Shown: piece after piece, positions 16,877 to 26,269 of the stretch
Position numbering within the stretch: position 1 is the first letter of the stretch
Layout: each line of letters starts with the position of its first letter
Source: Verrucomicrobiota bacterium
GTDB lineage: Bacteria; Verrucomicrobiota; Verrucomicrobiia; Verrucomicrobiales; Akkermansiaceae
NCBI GenBank assembly: GCA_026397725.1
Contig: JAPLUI010000227.1
Span: forward strand, 31,175 to 95,174
Length of the DNA: 64,000 nucleotides
Direction: 5' to 3'
Notes under the pieces: generated by a model
The model's input: only the letters and a program-made list of their open reading frames with translations
Told to the model about the DNA's origin: nothing
The model's database searches: none
Position numbers and translations under genes: made by a program

Positions 16877-19800
16877 TCAGGGTGTGGAGGTGGTGGACTC
16901 CCGGGCCCGGTAGAACTTCTTCGGGCTGGTGCTCGGCGGAACATCCAGAGTCAGCGAGGTGCCGGGGGCAATTTGGACGCTGAGAACAGTCCAGTGTTCC
17001 AAGTCGTCGCAGGTTTCAAACTCATAGGCTTGGTTGGTGACGGTGGGGCTCAGTCGCAGCGAGTCGCCAGCCGCAGAGTGCGACAGGTCAATGTGCAACG
17101 GTGCTTGCTCGGTGATGACTTCTTCGGTGATCTCGAACATCGGCATGCCCGCCGCCCGAAACTCGAAGGCGGACTTGTAATCGATGATCGTACCAGGCGC
17201 AGGCTCGGCGAGCATGCGGATTTCGTCACCCACCACGACGCTGCCACCGACGGTGAAGTGGGTCGGGAGGACGTAGTCCATCACGAAGCATTCGAGGATG
17301 CCACCGAGCTTGCCCAACCACTTCGGCCACCGCGATGACATGATGCCACCGCTTTGTCCGGGCAGATCCGCCACCACCGTGCCACCGCTCAACACCACGA
17401 CCCGGTGGGTCGGCGAGTGGATCGGCCCGAAGTCCGGGGCGATCAGGAAGCCATCGGTGGTCTGGGTGACCCGCACGGTGCCGAGCGATTGGTTAGACAC
17501 GCCATTGAGCGAACCGCGGGCGGTGGCTTCGAGGAAGGCCCCGGGGCCGACGGCAGGATCCGCGTCCAACGGGCTGAAGGCCACAAACGCGGCCTCGGCC
17601 CGGCCGAGGTCGATGCTCACGCCGTCCATGCCGCTGCTGCCGATGTTACTGACTTCCAAGCGGCGCTCGCCCGTCGGATCAGGGGCGGTGAACGCGAGCT
17701 GGGCGCTGCCAAGCGGCGTGTGATCGTTCATCCCGAATGGCAGCGTGTAGGGGGTCGTGGATTCGTCGGCAAAGGCGATGGTGCCGGGATTGGTGCCGCG
17801 TACCTGCAACTCCGTCATGTAGGCATTCAGGAATTGTGAGTCCTCGGACATGATGCTCACGCGATCCGCATCGTACTCCACGCCGCCCACGGTCACCGGA
17901 CCCGGCGCGGCGCGAGCGAGTTCAATGGTGATCCAGAGATGATACCGCTTGGTCCTTATGTTACAGGAGGCCTCGCCGGACCATCTCGCGGAAGCCGGCA
18001 CGGGATCGGTCCCGCCAAAAATCACGCTGGAGGCATCCACTTGCGCGAGCAGTTGGCCGTTGCGATAAATGTCAGCCATCAGCGCCGTCGATCCGAGGCC
18101 GCTGAAGTCCGCCGTGCATACGCAAGCGTCGGCTGCCGTGCGGCTCACATGCAGGCCGCTGAGCTTCTGGCTCGGCAGGGTGGGACTTTCCCGCACCCCC
18201 CAGTAGTCGAAGTCGAGCGATCCGCCAACCGCGAGATCCCTGACGCCGTCGCCGGTCACATCGCCCATGGCCACGCGCACGCCACCAACCCGACCGGTGA
18301 CGATGTCCACGCCATCCTGACCGCTGCTGCCGAGGTTGCCGATGAACAATTGGTTAGTCGGCAGCGGACTGGTGAGGGCGGGTTCCGCTGCCCCGACCGG
18401 GAAGTGATCGTGCATCCGGAATGGAATGCTCCACGGAGTGGTGGTCTCATCGGCAATCGCAAACGTCCCAAGGCTGGTGCCACGCAAGCGCATCTCGGTG
18501 ATTTTCGCATTCAGCAAGACCGAGTCTTCGGACATGATCTCCACCCGGTCGGCGTAATATTCCGTGCCATTGACAATCACAACACCGGCGGCGGAGCGCA
18601 GCACCTCGATCTTGATCCAAAGGTGGTAGTGGCCGTTCAAATCGCACGACCCGCCGACGGAAGTCCGGATTTTCCGGGGAACCGGATCGGACCAATCGAA
18701 GGTTGCCGGATCGTAGTCGCCGAAGCTGAAGCTGGAGGCTGGCACACTCGCCAGCAGCACCCCGTCGCGATAGACTTCCGCCATCAGCGCGGAAGAGTCG
18801 AGCCCGCTGAAATCTGCCGTACACACGACCTCCCCCACCGGGCGGCTGACGTGCAAACCGGTGAGCTTCTGCTTGACCGGCGGCGGCAGGCTTACCAGCG
18901 TCGGGCTTTCGCGGAACCCATAACTATCAAAGTCGAGCGTGCCACCGACGGCCAGATCGCTGTGGCCATCGCCATCGAGGTCACCGATTGCCAGATCGAA
19001 CGAGCCCACCGGGCCCGCCGCGATATCGACGCCGTCCTGGCCGCTGCTGCCGAGATTGCCAACGAGCAGTTGGTTGGTCGGACTCGGATCGCTCATGGCC
19101 AGCGTCGCCGCACCGGTCGGCGTGTGTTCATGCATGCGGAAGGGCACGCTGTAGGGCGTCACTCCTTCGTCCGCGAGCGCAAAGATCCCCAGCCCGGTGC
19201 CGCGCACTTGCAGATCCGTGATATAGGCATTCAGGAACGGCGAGTCTTCCGACATGATCTCCACCTTGTCGCCCACGATGGTCTTGCCGCCGACGGTGAT
19301 GGGTCCCGCCACACTGCGCTCAACAGTAACAACCACCCAAAGATGGTAATGGCCGTTGAAGTCGCAAGACCCGGCACCTGTGATGGTAATGGTTTTCGCC
19401 ACCGGATCGCTGCCGCCAAAGGTCACGCCGCCCCCGCTCGTCTCGTCGACCAAGGCCCCGTTGTTATAGACCTGCGTCATCAGCGCAAACGAATTCAGGC
19501 CGCTGAAATCCGCCGTGTAATCGATTGCCCCACTCGACCCGCGAGCCGCGTGAACGCGGATGAGCGACTGCTTCGTCGGGCTCTCACGGAAACCCACTGC
19601 GGTTAGATCCAGCGTGCCGCCGGCTGCAAAATCCGGAACTCCGTCGCCATCGACGTCACCGGGTTGAATCCAGACGCTATTGGACTTCGGCAAGGCGATG
19701 TCCACGCCATCCTGGCCGCTGCTGCCGAGGTTACCGATGAGCAAGCGGTTGGTCGGATTCGGGTCACTCAGGGCCAGCGTTGCTGCGCCAACCGGAAAGT

Positions 19801-21391
19801 GATCATGCATGCGGAAGGGCACGCTGTAAGGTGTCACGCCTTCGTCTGCGAAGGCAAAGGTCCCAAGGCCGGTGCCGCGCACTTGCAGGTCCGTGAGGTA
19901 GGCATTCAGGAACGGCGAGTCTTCCGACATGATCTCCACCCGGTCGCCTATGTAGGTCGTGCCGCCGACGGTGATGGACCCCGCCACACCGCGTCCAATG
20001 ATGGTTTTGCACCAAAGATGGTAATGACCGTTGAGGTCGCAAGAGGCTCCAGCCTCGATGGTAATCCTGCTCGCCACCGGATCGCTGCCGCCAAAGGTCG
20101 CGCCGCCGCCGCTTGCCTCGCCGACCAAGGCCCCGTTGTTATAGACTTGCGTCATCAGCGCAAACGAATTCAGGCCGCTGAAATCCGCCGTGTAATCGAT
20201 GGCCCCACTCGACCCGCGAGCCGCGTGAACGTGGATGAGCGACTGCTTCGTCGGGCTCTCCCGGAAACCCACTGCGGTTAGATCCAGCGTGCCGCCCGCC
20301 GCAAAATCGGGGACCCCGTCGCCATCGACGTCACCGGGTTGAATCCAGACGCTATTGGCCTTCGGCAAGGCGATGTCCACGCCATCCTGGCCGCTGCTGC
20401 CGAGGTTGCCGATGAGCAAACGGTTGGTCGGATTCTTGTCGGTCAAGGCCAGCGTCGCCGCGCCAACCGGAAAATGATCATGCATGCGGAAGGGCACGCT
20501 GTAGGGCGTGGTCGCTTCGTCGGCGAGCGCAAAGGTGCCGGGCGGGAGACCGCCCGGATTGGTCACCCGCGCCTTCAGCACGGTGACGTGCCCATTCACG
20601 AACGGCGAATCCTCCGACATGATTTCGACCTTGTCGCCCAGGTAGGTCGTGCCGTTAACCGTGATGGATCCCGGCACACTGCGTGCAAAGGAGATGTCGA
20701 TCCACAAATGGTAATTGCCCTTGCGGTCACACGAGCCACCGACCGAAATCGTGATTGAGGAGGGTACCGGATTGTTACCGCCGAAGGAAAAGCTGCTGGC
20801 CGGGACTTCCGCGAGCAATTGCCCGTTGCTATAGACGCCCGCCATGAGTGCGGTCGATCCCAGATCGCTGAAATCCGCGTCGCAGACGACCTGATCGATG
20901 GCCGCCCGCGCAATGTGTGTCCTTACCAGCGACTGGGTCGTCGGGCTCTCGCGCAAGCCGAGGGCGTTCAGATCCAGCGCCCCGCCAACGGCAAGGTCGG
21001 GGATCCCGTCGCCATCCACGTCGCCGGGGGTAATCGTCACACTGTTGGACGCTGGCAAGGCGATGTCCACGCCGTCCTGGCCGCTGCTGCCGATGTTACC
21101 GATGAGCAGCTTGTTGGTCGGGAGCGGATCGCTCAGGGCCAGCGTCGCCGCGCCTACCGGGAAGTGCTCGTGCATGCGGAAAGGCACGCTGTAGGCCGTG
21201 GTCGATTCGTCGGCGAGCGCGAAGGTGCCGAGATTGGTGCCGCGCAATTGGAGGTCGGTGATGTGCGCGGATGGGTCCCGCCACGCTGAAGGTCCAGGAA
21301 GAGCTGATCCAGAGATGATAATGGCCGTTGAAGTCGCACGATCCGCCGGCCGAGATGGTGAGTTCGGTCGGCACCGGATTGGGGCCGCCAT
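16877..21391 (-). CDS. Giant secreted repeat protein, C-terminal fragment (units 3-8 plus tail)
   Basis: About 1504 codons open. Only the part after about nt 21,275 (ITDLQLRGTNLGTFALADE) belongs to the protein, because the first about 40 codons are out-of-frame reading before the second deletion. Each unit repeats the order YSVPFRMHDHFPVGAATLAL, GNLGSSGQDGVDIALP, GDVDGDGVPDFAVGGTLDL, RESPTKQSL, DFSGLNS, GGSDPV, CDFNGHYHLW and VEIMSEDSPFLNA. GDVDGDG resembles FG-GAP/Ca-binding loops. The last about 250 residues differ and end in LEHWTVLSVQIAPGTSL and KKFYRARE, a module seen at the C-terminus of many verrucomicrobial secreted proteins. The function is unknown. It is probably a Ca-dependent surface or secreted beta protein. 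It shares one frame with the N-terminal fragment 21740-22633. Confidence 0.72.
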   Translation of the reverse strand: MAAPIRCRPNSPSRPADRATSTAIIISGSALPGPSAWRDPSAHITDLQLRGTNLGTFALADESTTAYSVPFRMHEHFPVGAATLALSDPLPTNKLLIGNIGSSGQDGVDIALPASNSVTITPGDVDGDGIPDLAVGGALDLNALGLRESPTTQSLVRTHIARAAIDQVVCDADFSDLGSTALMAGVYSNGQLLAEVPASSFSFGGNNPVPSSITISVGGSCDRKGNYHLWIDISFARSVPGSITVNGTTYLGDKVEIMSEDSPFVNGHVTVLKARVTNPGGLPPGTFALADEATTPYSVPFRMHDHFPVGAATLALTDKNPTNRLLIGNLGSSGQDGVDIALPKANSVWIQPGDVDGDGVPDFAAGGTLDLTAVGFRESPTKQSLIHVHAARGSSGAIDYTADFSGLNSFALMTQVYNNGALVGEASGGGATFGGSDPVASRITIEAGASCDLNGHYHLWCKTIIGRGVAGSITVGGTTYIGDRVEIMSEDSPFLNAYLTDLQVRGTGLGTFAFADEGVTPYSVPFRMHDHFPVGAATLALSDPNPTNRLLIGNLGSSGQDGVDIALPKSNSVWIQPGDVDGDGVPDFAAGGTLDLTAVGFRESPTKQSLIRVHAARGSSGAIDYTADFSGLNSFALMTQVYNNGALVDETSGGGVTFGGSDPVAKTITITGAGSCDFNGHYHLWVVVTVERSVAGPITVGGKTIVGDKVEIMSEDSPFLNAYITDLQVRGTGLGIFALADEGVTPYSVPFRMHEHTPTGAATLAMSDPSPTNQLLVGNLGSSGQDGVDIAAGPVGSFDLAIGDLDGDGHSDLAVGGTLDFDSYGFRESPTLVSLPPPVKQKLTGLHVSRPVGEVVCTADFSGLDSSALMAEVYRDGVLLASVPASSFSFGDYDPATFDWSDPVPRKIRTSVGGSCDLNGHYHLWIKIEVLRSAAGVVIVNGTEYYADRVEIMSEDSVLLNAKITEMRLRGTSLGTFAIADETTTPWSIPFRMHDHFPVGAAEPALTSPLPTNQLFIGNLGSSGQDGVDIVTGRVGGVRVAMGDVTGDGVRDLAVGGSLDFDYWGVRESPTLPSQKLSGLHVSRTAADACVCTADFSGLGSTALMADIYRNGQLLAQVDASSVIFGGTDPVPASARWSGEASCNIRTKRYHLWITIELARAAPGPVTVGGVEYDADRVSIMSEDSQFLNAYMTELQVRGTNPGTIAFADESTTPYTLPFGMNDHTPLGSAQLAFTAPDPTGERRLEVSNIGSSGMDGVSIDLGRAEAAFVAFSPLDADPAVGPGAFLEATARGSLNGVSNQSLGTVRVTQTTDGFLIAPDFGPIHSPTHRVVVLSGGTVVADLPGQSGGIMSSRWPKWLGKLGGILECFVMDYVLPTHFTVGGSVVVGDEIRMLAEPAPGTIIDYKSAFEFRAAGMPMFEITEEVITEQAPLHIDLSHSAAGDSLRLSPTVTNQAYEFETCDDLEHWTVLSVQIAPGTSLTLDVPPSTSPKKFYRARESTTSTP

Positions 21392-22440
21392 AGGTAAAGC
21401 TGCTGGCCGGGACTTCCGCGACCAATTGCCCGCTCTGATAAACGCCCGCCATCAGTACGGTCGAACCCAGAGCGCTGAAATCCGCAGCACAAGCGACCTG
21501 ATTGATCGTCGTCCGCGCCACGTGCGCACTTGCGAGTGATTGCTTCGTCGGGCTCTCACGCAAGCCCACAGCGGTTAGATCCAAGGTGCCGCCCACCGCC
21601 AGATCGGGGACGCCGTCGCCACTCACATCGCCGGGCCTGATCGTCACGCTATTGGACGCTGGCAAGGCGATATCCACGCCGTCCTGGCCGCTGCTGCCGA
21701 TGTTACCGATGAGCAGCTTGTTGGTCGGAGTCTTGTCGCTCAAGCCGGCACATGGTCATGCATCCGGAAGGGCACGCTGTAGGCCGTGTTGGACTCGGAC
21801 GCCAGTACAAAGCCGAGCGGCAGGTTTTTCCCCTTCAATTCCATTCGCGTCAGGTGCCCGTTCAACGAGGGCGAGTCCTCCGACATGATGTCCACCCGGT
21901 CCGCATCGTAAAGGATGCCGCCGACCGTCACCGGCGTGATCGCCCGCAGGCTCCAACCGATCGTCAGCCAAAGATGGTAGTGCCCGTTGAGGTCACAACT
22001 GCCACCGGCGCTCACTTTGACTCGCTGCGGCACCGGATCCGTGTCGCCCGTGCCAGAGCTGACAATGGTAAACTGGCTGGCCGGCACTTCCGCCAGCAAC
22101 TGGCCGTCGCGGTAGATCATCGCCATCAACGCCGTCGAACCGGCACCGCTGAAATTGGCGGTGCAGACGACTTGCTGCTGCGAAGGCCGGAACATCCGCC
22201 CGCGCACCAAGGTGGAGTCGGGAATGGTTTCGTTGACCCCAATCCCAAACACGTCGAGGGTGCCGAGGACCGCCAAATCAGGCAACCCGTCGCCAGTGAG
22301 GTCGCCGAGCACGACCTCGGCGGAATTCGACGCCGGCAACGCGATACTCACGCCGTCCTGCCCGCTGCTGCCGATGTTGCTAACCGCCAAGCCCGCCGGG
22401 GTCACTGCCAGGTGGGCCGCCCCGAGCGGGCTGTTGTCAA
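17560..22440 (-). repeat. Eight tandem ~680-bp coding repeats
   Basis: The codons for SSGQDG (SSGMDG in the last unit) recur near 17625, 18315, 19030, 19710, 20390, 21085, 21685 and 22355. The period is about 670-715 bp (about 225 aa), except 600 bp where the second deletion lies. Units in the middle (near 19.4-20.5 kb) are almost identical, which suggests recent amplification or gene conversion. The outer units are more diverged. Confidence 0.85.
21096..21743 (-). pseudogene. Giant repeat protein, frameshifted middle segment (unit 2)
   Basis: This reading frame carries unit 2 of the repeat protein, from SDKTPTNKLLIGN to WTFSVAGPI (about 21743-21275). Beyond that it is out of frame and ends in Arg/His-rich nonsense. 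It joins the N-terminal fragment through a deletion of about 19 nt near 21745 relative to sister units, and the C-terminal fragment through a deletion of about 68 nt near 21270. The sum is 87 nt, or 29 codons, so the original frame is restored afterwards. Independent translation is unlikely. Confidence 0.7.
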
Positions 22441-22633
22441 AGCCGGAGAAGGGCACGCTTTGGGCGAGAACTCGCGGCACGGTGATGCCGCACACTGCAA
22501 GCAGCGCCACGGCCTGAACCGCCAAACGCCACCGCTGAGGTACGGGCGACGCTGGCGGGGATAACGTCCGCAGGCACGCTTGCGCCGCGGCTTGGATTGC
22601 ATTCGGATTACGTCTGTTTGTGTTTGTTTTCAT
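21740..22633 (-). CDS. Giant secreted repeat protein, N-terminal fragment (signal and unit 1)
   Basis: A 297-aa fragment starting MKTNTNRRNPNAIQ. A long signal region ends with a hydrophobic core (VQAVALLAVCGITVPRVLAQ), so export is expected. It then has unit 1 of the eightfold repeat (SNIGSSGQDGVSIALP, GDLTGDGLPDLAV, CDLNGHYHLWLTI, VDIMSEDSPSLNGHL). It stops prematurely after YSVPFRMHDHVPA, where sister units continue FPVGAATLAL. The stop results from a missing stretch of about 19 nt. An AT-rich block upstream (about 22730-22765) is the likely promoter area. Confidence 0.72.
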   Translation of the reverse strand: MKTNTNRRNPNAIQAAAQACLRTLSPPASPVPQRWRLAVQAVALLAVCGITVPRVLAQSVPFSGFDNSPLGAAHLAVTPAGLAVSNIGSSGQDGVSIALPASNSAEVVLGDLTGDGLPDLAVLGTLDVFGIGVNETIPDSTLVRGRMFRPSQQQVVCTANFSGAGSTALMAMIYRDGQLLAEVPASQFTIVSSGTGDTDPVPQRVKVSAGGSCDLNGHYHLWLTIGWSLRAITPVTVGGILYDADRVDIMSEDSPSLNGHLTRMELKGKNLPLGFVLASESNTAYSVPFRMHDHVPA

Positions 22634-23067
22634 TGGACTCGTTGTTCATTGGACTGGTTTGCGAGACCCTCAAGGGAGTTGCTCACGGGCCACGCTCAAG
22701 GCAAAATACGCCCAGGAATTCCGAGTGCAAGAGAAATCTTTCATTTTCTCTCTAATTTATTTTTTCCGGCAGGTGGTCCGCCGCAAGGCCTGCCGGGGCG
22801 GGTGCGGCCACCGGCTTGGGGCCCGCCACCGCGACGGGAAGCGGGCGGCCTGGTGAGAGCCTCAGACCTCCTGGGCGTGGGGGCCAAGGCATGAGTTCAT
22901 GCGCAGCTTGGCGGCGGGCAGCATGCCCCAATACGGTCTTCTTTCACCTGGCACTTGGGTGGGGATGAGCGGCTCCTGGCAAGAGGCGCGGGCCACCGGT
23001 GGCGGGGGTCTCCTGCCCCCCGCCACAGTGCTCCGCAGGTCACCCAAACGCGCTCGCAGAGTGGGTC
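22634..23067. other. Intergenic region, no gene seen
   Basis: 434 bp between the repeat-protein start and the end of the rRNA/tRNA methyltransferase gene. The AT-rich part (22730-22765) probably holds the repeat-protein promoter. The remainder is GC-rich with short inverted segments. No tRNA or small ORF with a ribosome site is convincing. Confidence 0.5.
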
Positions 23068-24300
23068 TCACAGTGCGGGGTGAGGCGGCTTCGCCAGCGT
23101 CATCACGCATTCCAGATGGCGGGTGTGAGGAAACAGGTCGAAGGGTTGGACGTCGCTGAGTTGATAGCCCGCTTCGCTGAGTTGCTTGAGATCGCGCACC
23201 TGGGTGGCGGGATCGCAGGAGACATAGACGACCCGCGCCGGCCCGAACCTGACAAGCTGGGCGAGAAACTCCGGCGTGCAACCTTTGCGCGGCGGATCAA
23301 TCACCACGGCGCTTTGCGCGGCGGGAAAGTCGATTGCATCGAAGACCGCCTCGGCGGATGCCGTTAGAAAACGGACATTGGCGATGCCGTTGGCCGCAGC
23401 GTTCCTGCGGGCCCACTCGCAGGCGGTGGCAGACACTTCCACGCCGGCGACTTGGTGGAAATGCCCCGCCAGGCTCAGTGCGAACAAGCCCGACCCGCAA
23501 TAGGCATCGACCAGATATTGAGCGCCGCCAGCCGCCGCCTGGGTGGCGACGTGACCGGTGAAGGCGGGCAGCATGAACGGATTGTTCTGGAAAAAATCCC
23601 CGGCGAGGAATTGCAGGGCGAGCCCGCCGACGTGCTCGCAGACGGTGGCGTTGGCATCCGTTTCAACCCGCTCCCCGGTGGCCCGCAACAGCATGGTGGC
23701 ACCACGTTTGAAGCTGGCGGCGCGGGCGTGCAGACTCGCGCGGAGGTCCGGCAAGGCGGCATTGATCGAGTCCATCGCGATCGGGCATTGCGGCACATCA
23801 ATGAGTTGCGAGCGCCTGCCACAGGCCAGAAAACCGATGGGACCCAGATCGCCATTCTTGGCCTGTTCAAAATGCGGCGTGATCTTCGAGCGATAATTCC
23901 AGATTTGGGCGGATGACAGGCAGGGGTTCACCGGAAACGTGATCCCCGCCATGTGTTGCATCAATTCGCCCACCTGCCGCGATTTCCAGCCGAGTTGGCT
24001 GGCGTGGTCCAGGTGTTGATACTGGCAGCCGCCGCATTCGCCAAACAACGGACAGCGCGGCACCACCCGCTCCGCCGAGGCAACCAGCACCTCGACCAGA
24101 TCGGCATGCGAGCAATTCCTCTCATTGCGAAACACCCGGGCCCGCACCCGCTCGCCGGGCAACGTGAACGGCACCATCACCACCCAGCCGTCGAGCCGCC
24201 CCACCCCAGCCCCCAAATTCGTCAGGGCATCGATCGTCAGCCCGATCTCCTCGTGATAGGCAAACGGTGTGGGCACAAACTTTTTCGGCGGTCGTGGCAT
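23068..24300 (-). CDS. TrmA/RlmD-family RNA (uracil-5-)-methyltransferase
   Basis: The 410-aa protein starts at ATG 24300 (MPRPPKKFVPTPFA). Residues about 15-70 are a TRAM RNA-binding domain (IGLTIDALTNLGAGVGRLDGWVVMVPFTLPGE, in two pieces). CPLFGECGGCQYQH plus a later CPIA gives the four-Cys [4Fe-4S] set of the family. The methyltransferase core shows DAYCGSGLFALSLA (SAM site), IDPPRKGC and YVSCDPATQVRDL, with the catalytic Cys in SCDP. It forms 5-methyluridine in 23S rRNA or tRNA. Which uridine is modified cannot be told from sequence alone. An upstream ATG at 24357 lacks homology. Confidence 0.88.
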   Translation of the reverse strand: MPRPPKKFVPTPFAYHEEIGLTIDALTNLGAGVGRLDGWVVMVPFTLPGERVRARVFRNERNCSHADLVEVLVASAERVVPRCPLFGECGGCQYQHLDHASQLGWKSRQVGELMQHMAGITFPVNPCLSSAQIWNYRSKITPHFEQAKNGDLGPIGFLACGRRSQLIDVPQCPIAMDSINAALPDLRASLHARAASFKRGATMLLRATGERVETDANATVCEHVGGLALQFLAGDFFQNNPFMLPAFTGHVATQAAAGGAQYLVDAYCGSGLFALSLAGHFHQVAGVEVSATACEWARRNAAANGIANVRFLTASAEAVFDAIDFPAAQSAVVIDPPRKGCTPEFLAQLVRFGPARVVYVSCDPATQVRDLKQLSEAGYQLSDVQPFDLFPHTRHLECVMTLAKPPHPAL

Positions 24301-24419
24301 GGCAGGCCGCCAGCATGCCTTGCCGCCGGGCCCCGGGCAATGGATTTCCCCTAACATGATTTCCCGTGATTTCCCGTAACGCGGGCCACGGCGCCTAACA
24401 GGGTGTCAGACAACTGATC

Positions 24420-24653
24420 GTGGTGGATTTCCTCGCCACGGATTTCCAAGGTCGCCGCCAATTGATCCAGGTGGCTGCGGACATTTCGGCTCCGTCGACA
24501 TTCGAGCGGGAAGTCCGGGCTCTAACCGAAGCTTGCAAGGAATTTCCGGATGCGGCGGCCCTCCTGGTGACCGAGACCGAAGCGCCGCACGGCAGCCGCG
24601 TCCCAAAAGGGATCGGGATCGTGCCGGTCTGGCAATGGCTGCTGGGTTGCTGA
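24420..24653 (+). pseudogene. C-terminal remnant of a AAA ATPase with DUF4143
   Basis: The 77 codons match in pattern the end of the predicted AAA+ ATPases with a C-terminal DUF4143. These carry a nuclease-like VDFLA stretch, then LIQVAADIS, EREVRALTEA, LLVTETEA and a terminal IVPVWQWLL. The ATPase part (about 350 residues) is absent upstream, where only 120 bp of non-coding sequence separates it from the methyltransferase gene. These ATPases often travel in accessory regions. This one is a decayed end. Confidence 0.6.
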
Positions 24654-24710
24654 GCACAAAATGATGTGACCCTGCTTGACCAATCCGTCAAAACCTGCGA
24701 CAGCTTGGGC

Positions 24711-26072
24711 ATGACCCAACCCCACATGACGATCCTGACATTCCTGGCCGCAGCGCTGGGCGCCAGCGCGGCGGAGGCCCCGTTGCAAACCCTGCATACC
24801 TTCAAGAAAATCCAAGTGACCGATGAGTTTTGGTGCGAGGGCGCTTATTACGGCGACTTCAATCACGACGGCAAGCTGGACGTTTGCGGCGGGCCGTTCT
24901 GGTGGGAGGGACCTGATTTCAAGGTTCGCCATGAATACCGTTCCGCGACCAAGACCTCAAGGATCAAGAAGGCCGACGGCACGGAGGTCACGGTTCCCGG
25001 CTACAGCGGCGCCAAGGGCACCAGCAACGATTATTCCGATAACTTCCTGACCTATGCCCATGACTTCAACGGGGATGGGTGGACCGATATCATCGTGTAC
25101 GGTCACCCCGGCACCGACGCCTGTTGGTACGAGAATCCACAAGGCCGCCAGAACGCTGACGGCTCGGACCATTGGCCGTCCCACCTGGCGGTTAGGGTCC
25201 TGGACAACGAATCACCCCGCTTCGGCGATATCGATGGCGACGGCAAGCCCGACGCGGTCTGCAATTCCAAGGGCTTCCTTGGCTACGCAACTGCCGACTG
25301 GAGCCAGCCGACGCAGCCCTGGACCTGGCACTCGATTTCGCCAAAAGGCGCCTGGCAAAAGTATTCCCACGGGGTGGGCTTTGGCGACGTCAATGGCGAT
25401 GGCCGCGCGGATTTCCTGGAACAAAACGGCTGGTGGGAGCAACCCGCATCGCTCCGCGGCGATCCCGAATGGAAAGCGCATCCCTTTCCCTTCGCGGCGG
25501 GCGCCGGTACCGCAGGCGGCGCGCAGATGTATGTTTACGATTTCAACAATGACGGTCTGAACGACGTGCTCACCACCCTCAATCCGCATGGCTACGGCAT
25601 CGTCTGGTATGAACAGACGCAAGACCAGGGCCAGCTCTCATTCAAACCACACACGATTGTCGGCAAGCAGCCGGAGGACAGCAAATACGGCGTCAAGTTC
25701 TCACAACCCCACGCCTTCGAGCTGGTGGATATGGATGGCGACGGCATCCAGGATTTCGTGACGGGCAAGCGGTTTTGGGCGCACGGTCCGACGGGCGATG
25801 AGGAACCGAACGCTCCGGCGGTGCTCTATTGGTTCAAAACCGTGCGCCATCCGGATCAGACCGTGGACTTCATTCCCTATCTGATCGATGATGATTCCGG
25901 AGTGGGCACCCAAGTGGCTGCGGCAGACTTGAATGGCGACCGCTTGCCGGAGGTGATCGTTGGCAACAAGAAAGGCGTCTTCGTCTTCATTCACGAGGCC
26001 CGCAAGGTCAGCCGTGAAGAATGGGAACAGGCCCAGCCCAAGGCCCTGAAATCATCAGCCGACCGCCCCTAA
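24711..26072 (+). CDS. Secreted FG-GAP/VCBS beta-propeller protein
   Basis: 453 aa from ATG 24711 (ATG 24726 is possible). A signal peptide (MTILTFLAAALGASAAEA) directs export. At least six FG-GAP/VCBS motifs with Ca-binding DxNxDGxxD loops are spaced along the chain: DFNHDGKLD, DFNGDGWTD, DIDGDGKPD, DVNGDGRAD, DFNNDGLND and DMDGDGIQD, then DLNGDRLPE. This forms a seven-bladed propeller of the integrin-alpha type. Members are common in Planctomycetes and Verrucomicrobia near sulfatases and glycan utilisation genes, but none is next to it here. The ligand or enzyme activity is unknown. Confidence 0.82.
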   Translation: MTQPHMTILTFLAAALGASAAEAPLQTLHTFKKIQVTDEFWCEGAYYGDFNHDGKLDVCGGPFWWEGPDFKVRHEYRSATKTSRIKKADGTEVTVPGYSGAKGTSNDYSDNFLTYAHDFNGDGWTDIIVYGHPGTDACWYENPQGRQNADGSDHWPSHLAVRVLDNESPRFGDIDGDGKPDAVCNSKGFLGYATADWSQPTQPWTWHSISPKGAWQKYSHGVGFGDVNGDGRADFLEQNGWWEQPASLRGDPEWKAHPFPFAAGAGTAGGAQMYVYDFNNDGLNDVLTTLNPHGYGIVWYEQTQDQGQLSFKPHTIVGKQPEDSKYGVKFSQPHAFELVDMDGDGIQDFVTGKRFWAHGPTGDEEPNAPAVLYWFKTVRHPDQTVDFIPYLIDDDSGVGTQVAAADLNGDRLPEVIVGNKKGVFVFIHEARKVSREEWEQAQPKALKSSADRP

Positions 26073-26269
26073 CGAATTTCCCGGAAGTCATGTGCAAGCG
26101 CTGGCAACGGAATTTTCCGGTGATGGCAGGCAAGTGAAGGTTGCCAGGAATCTCGTTTCAACCTACCTTTCACCTCAGACAAATTTTCTTGAGCCGGAGG
26201 CCCGATCCCCCACATACCCTGCTTTCGCAGGGGCGGCACTCCAAACGTGAATCCCTAGCAACCAATCCC

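Noticed and set aside
17939..20281. Long plus-strand open frames opposite the repeat protein
   Set aside because: Their repetitive content mirrors the coding repeats of the minus strand. They have no start context or homology.
17560..22440. CRISPR array or satellite DNA from the regular repeats
   Set aside because: The units are about 680 bp, protein-coding and lack spacers.
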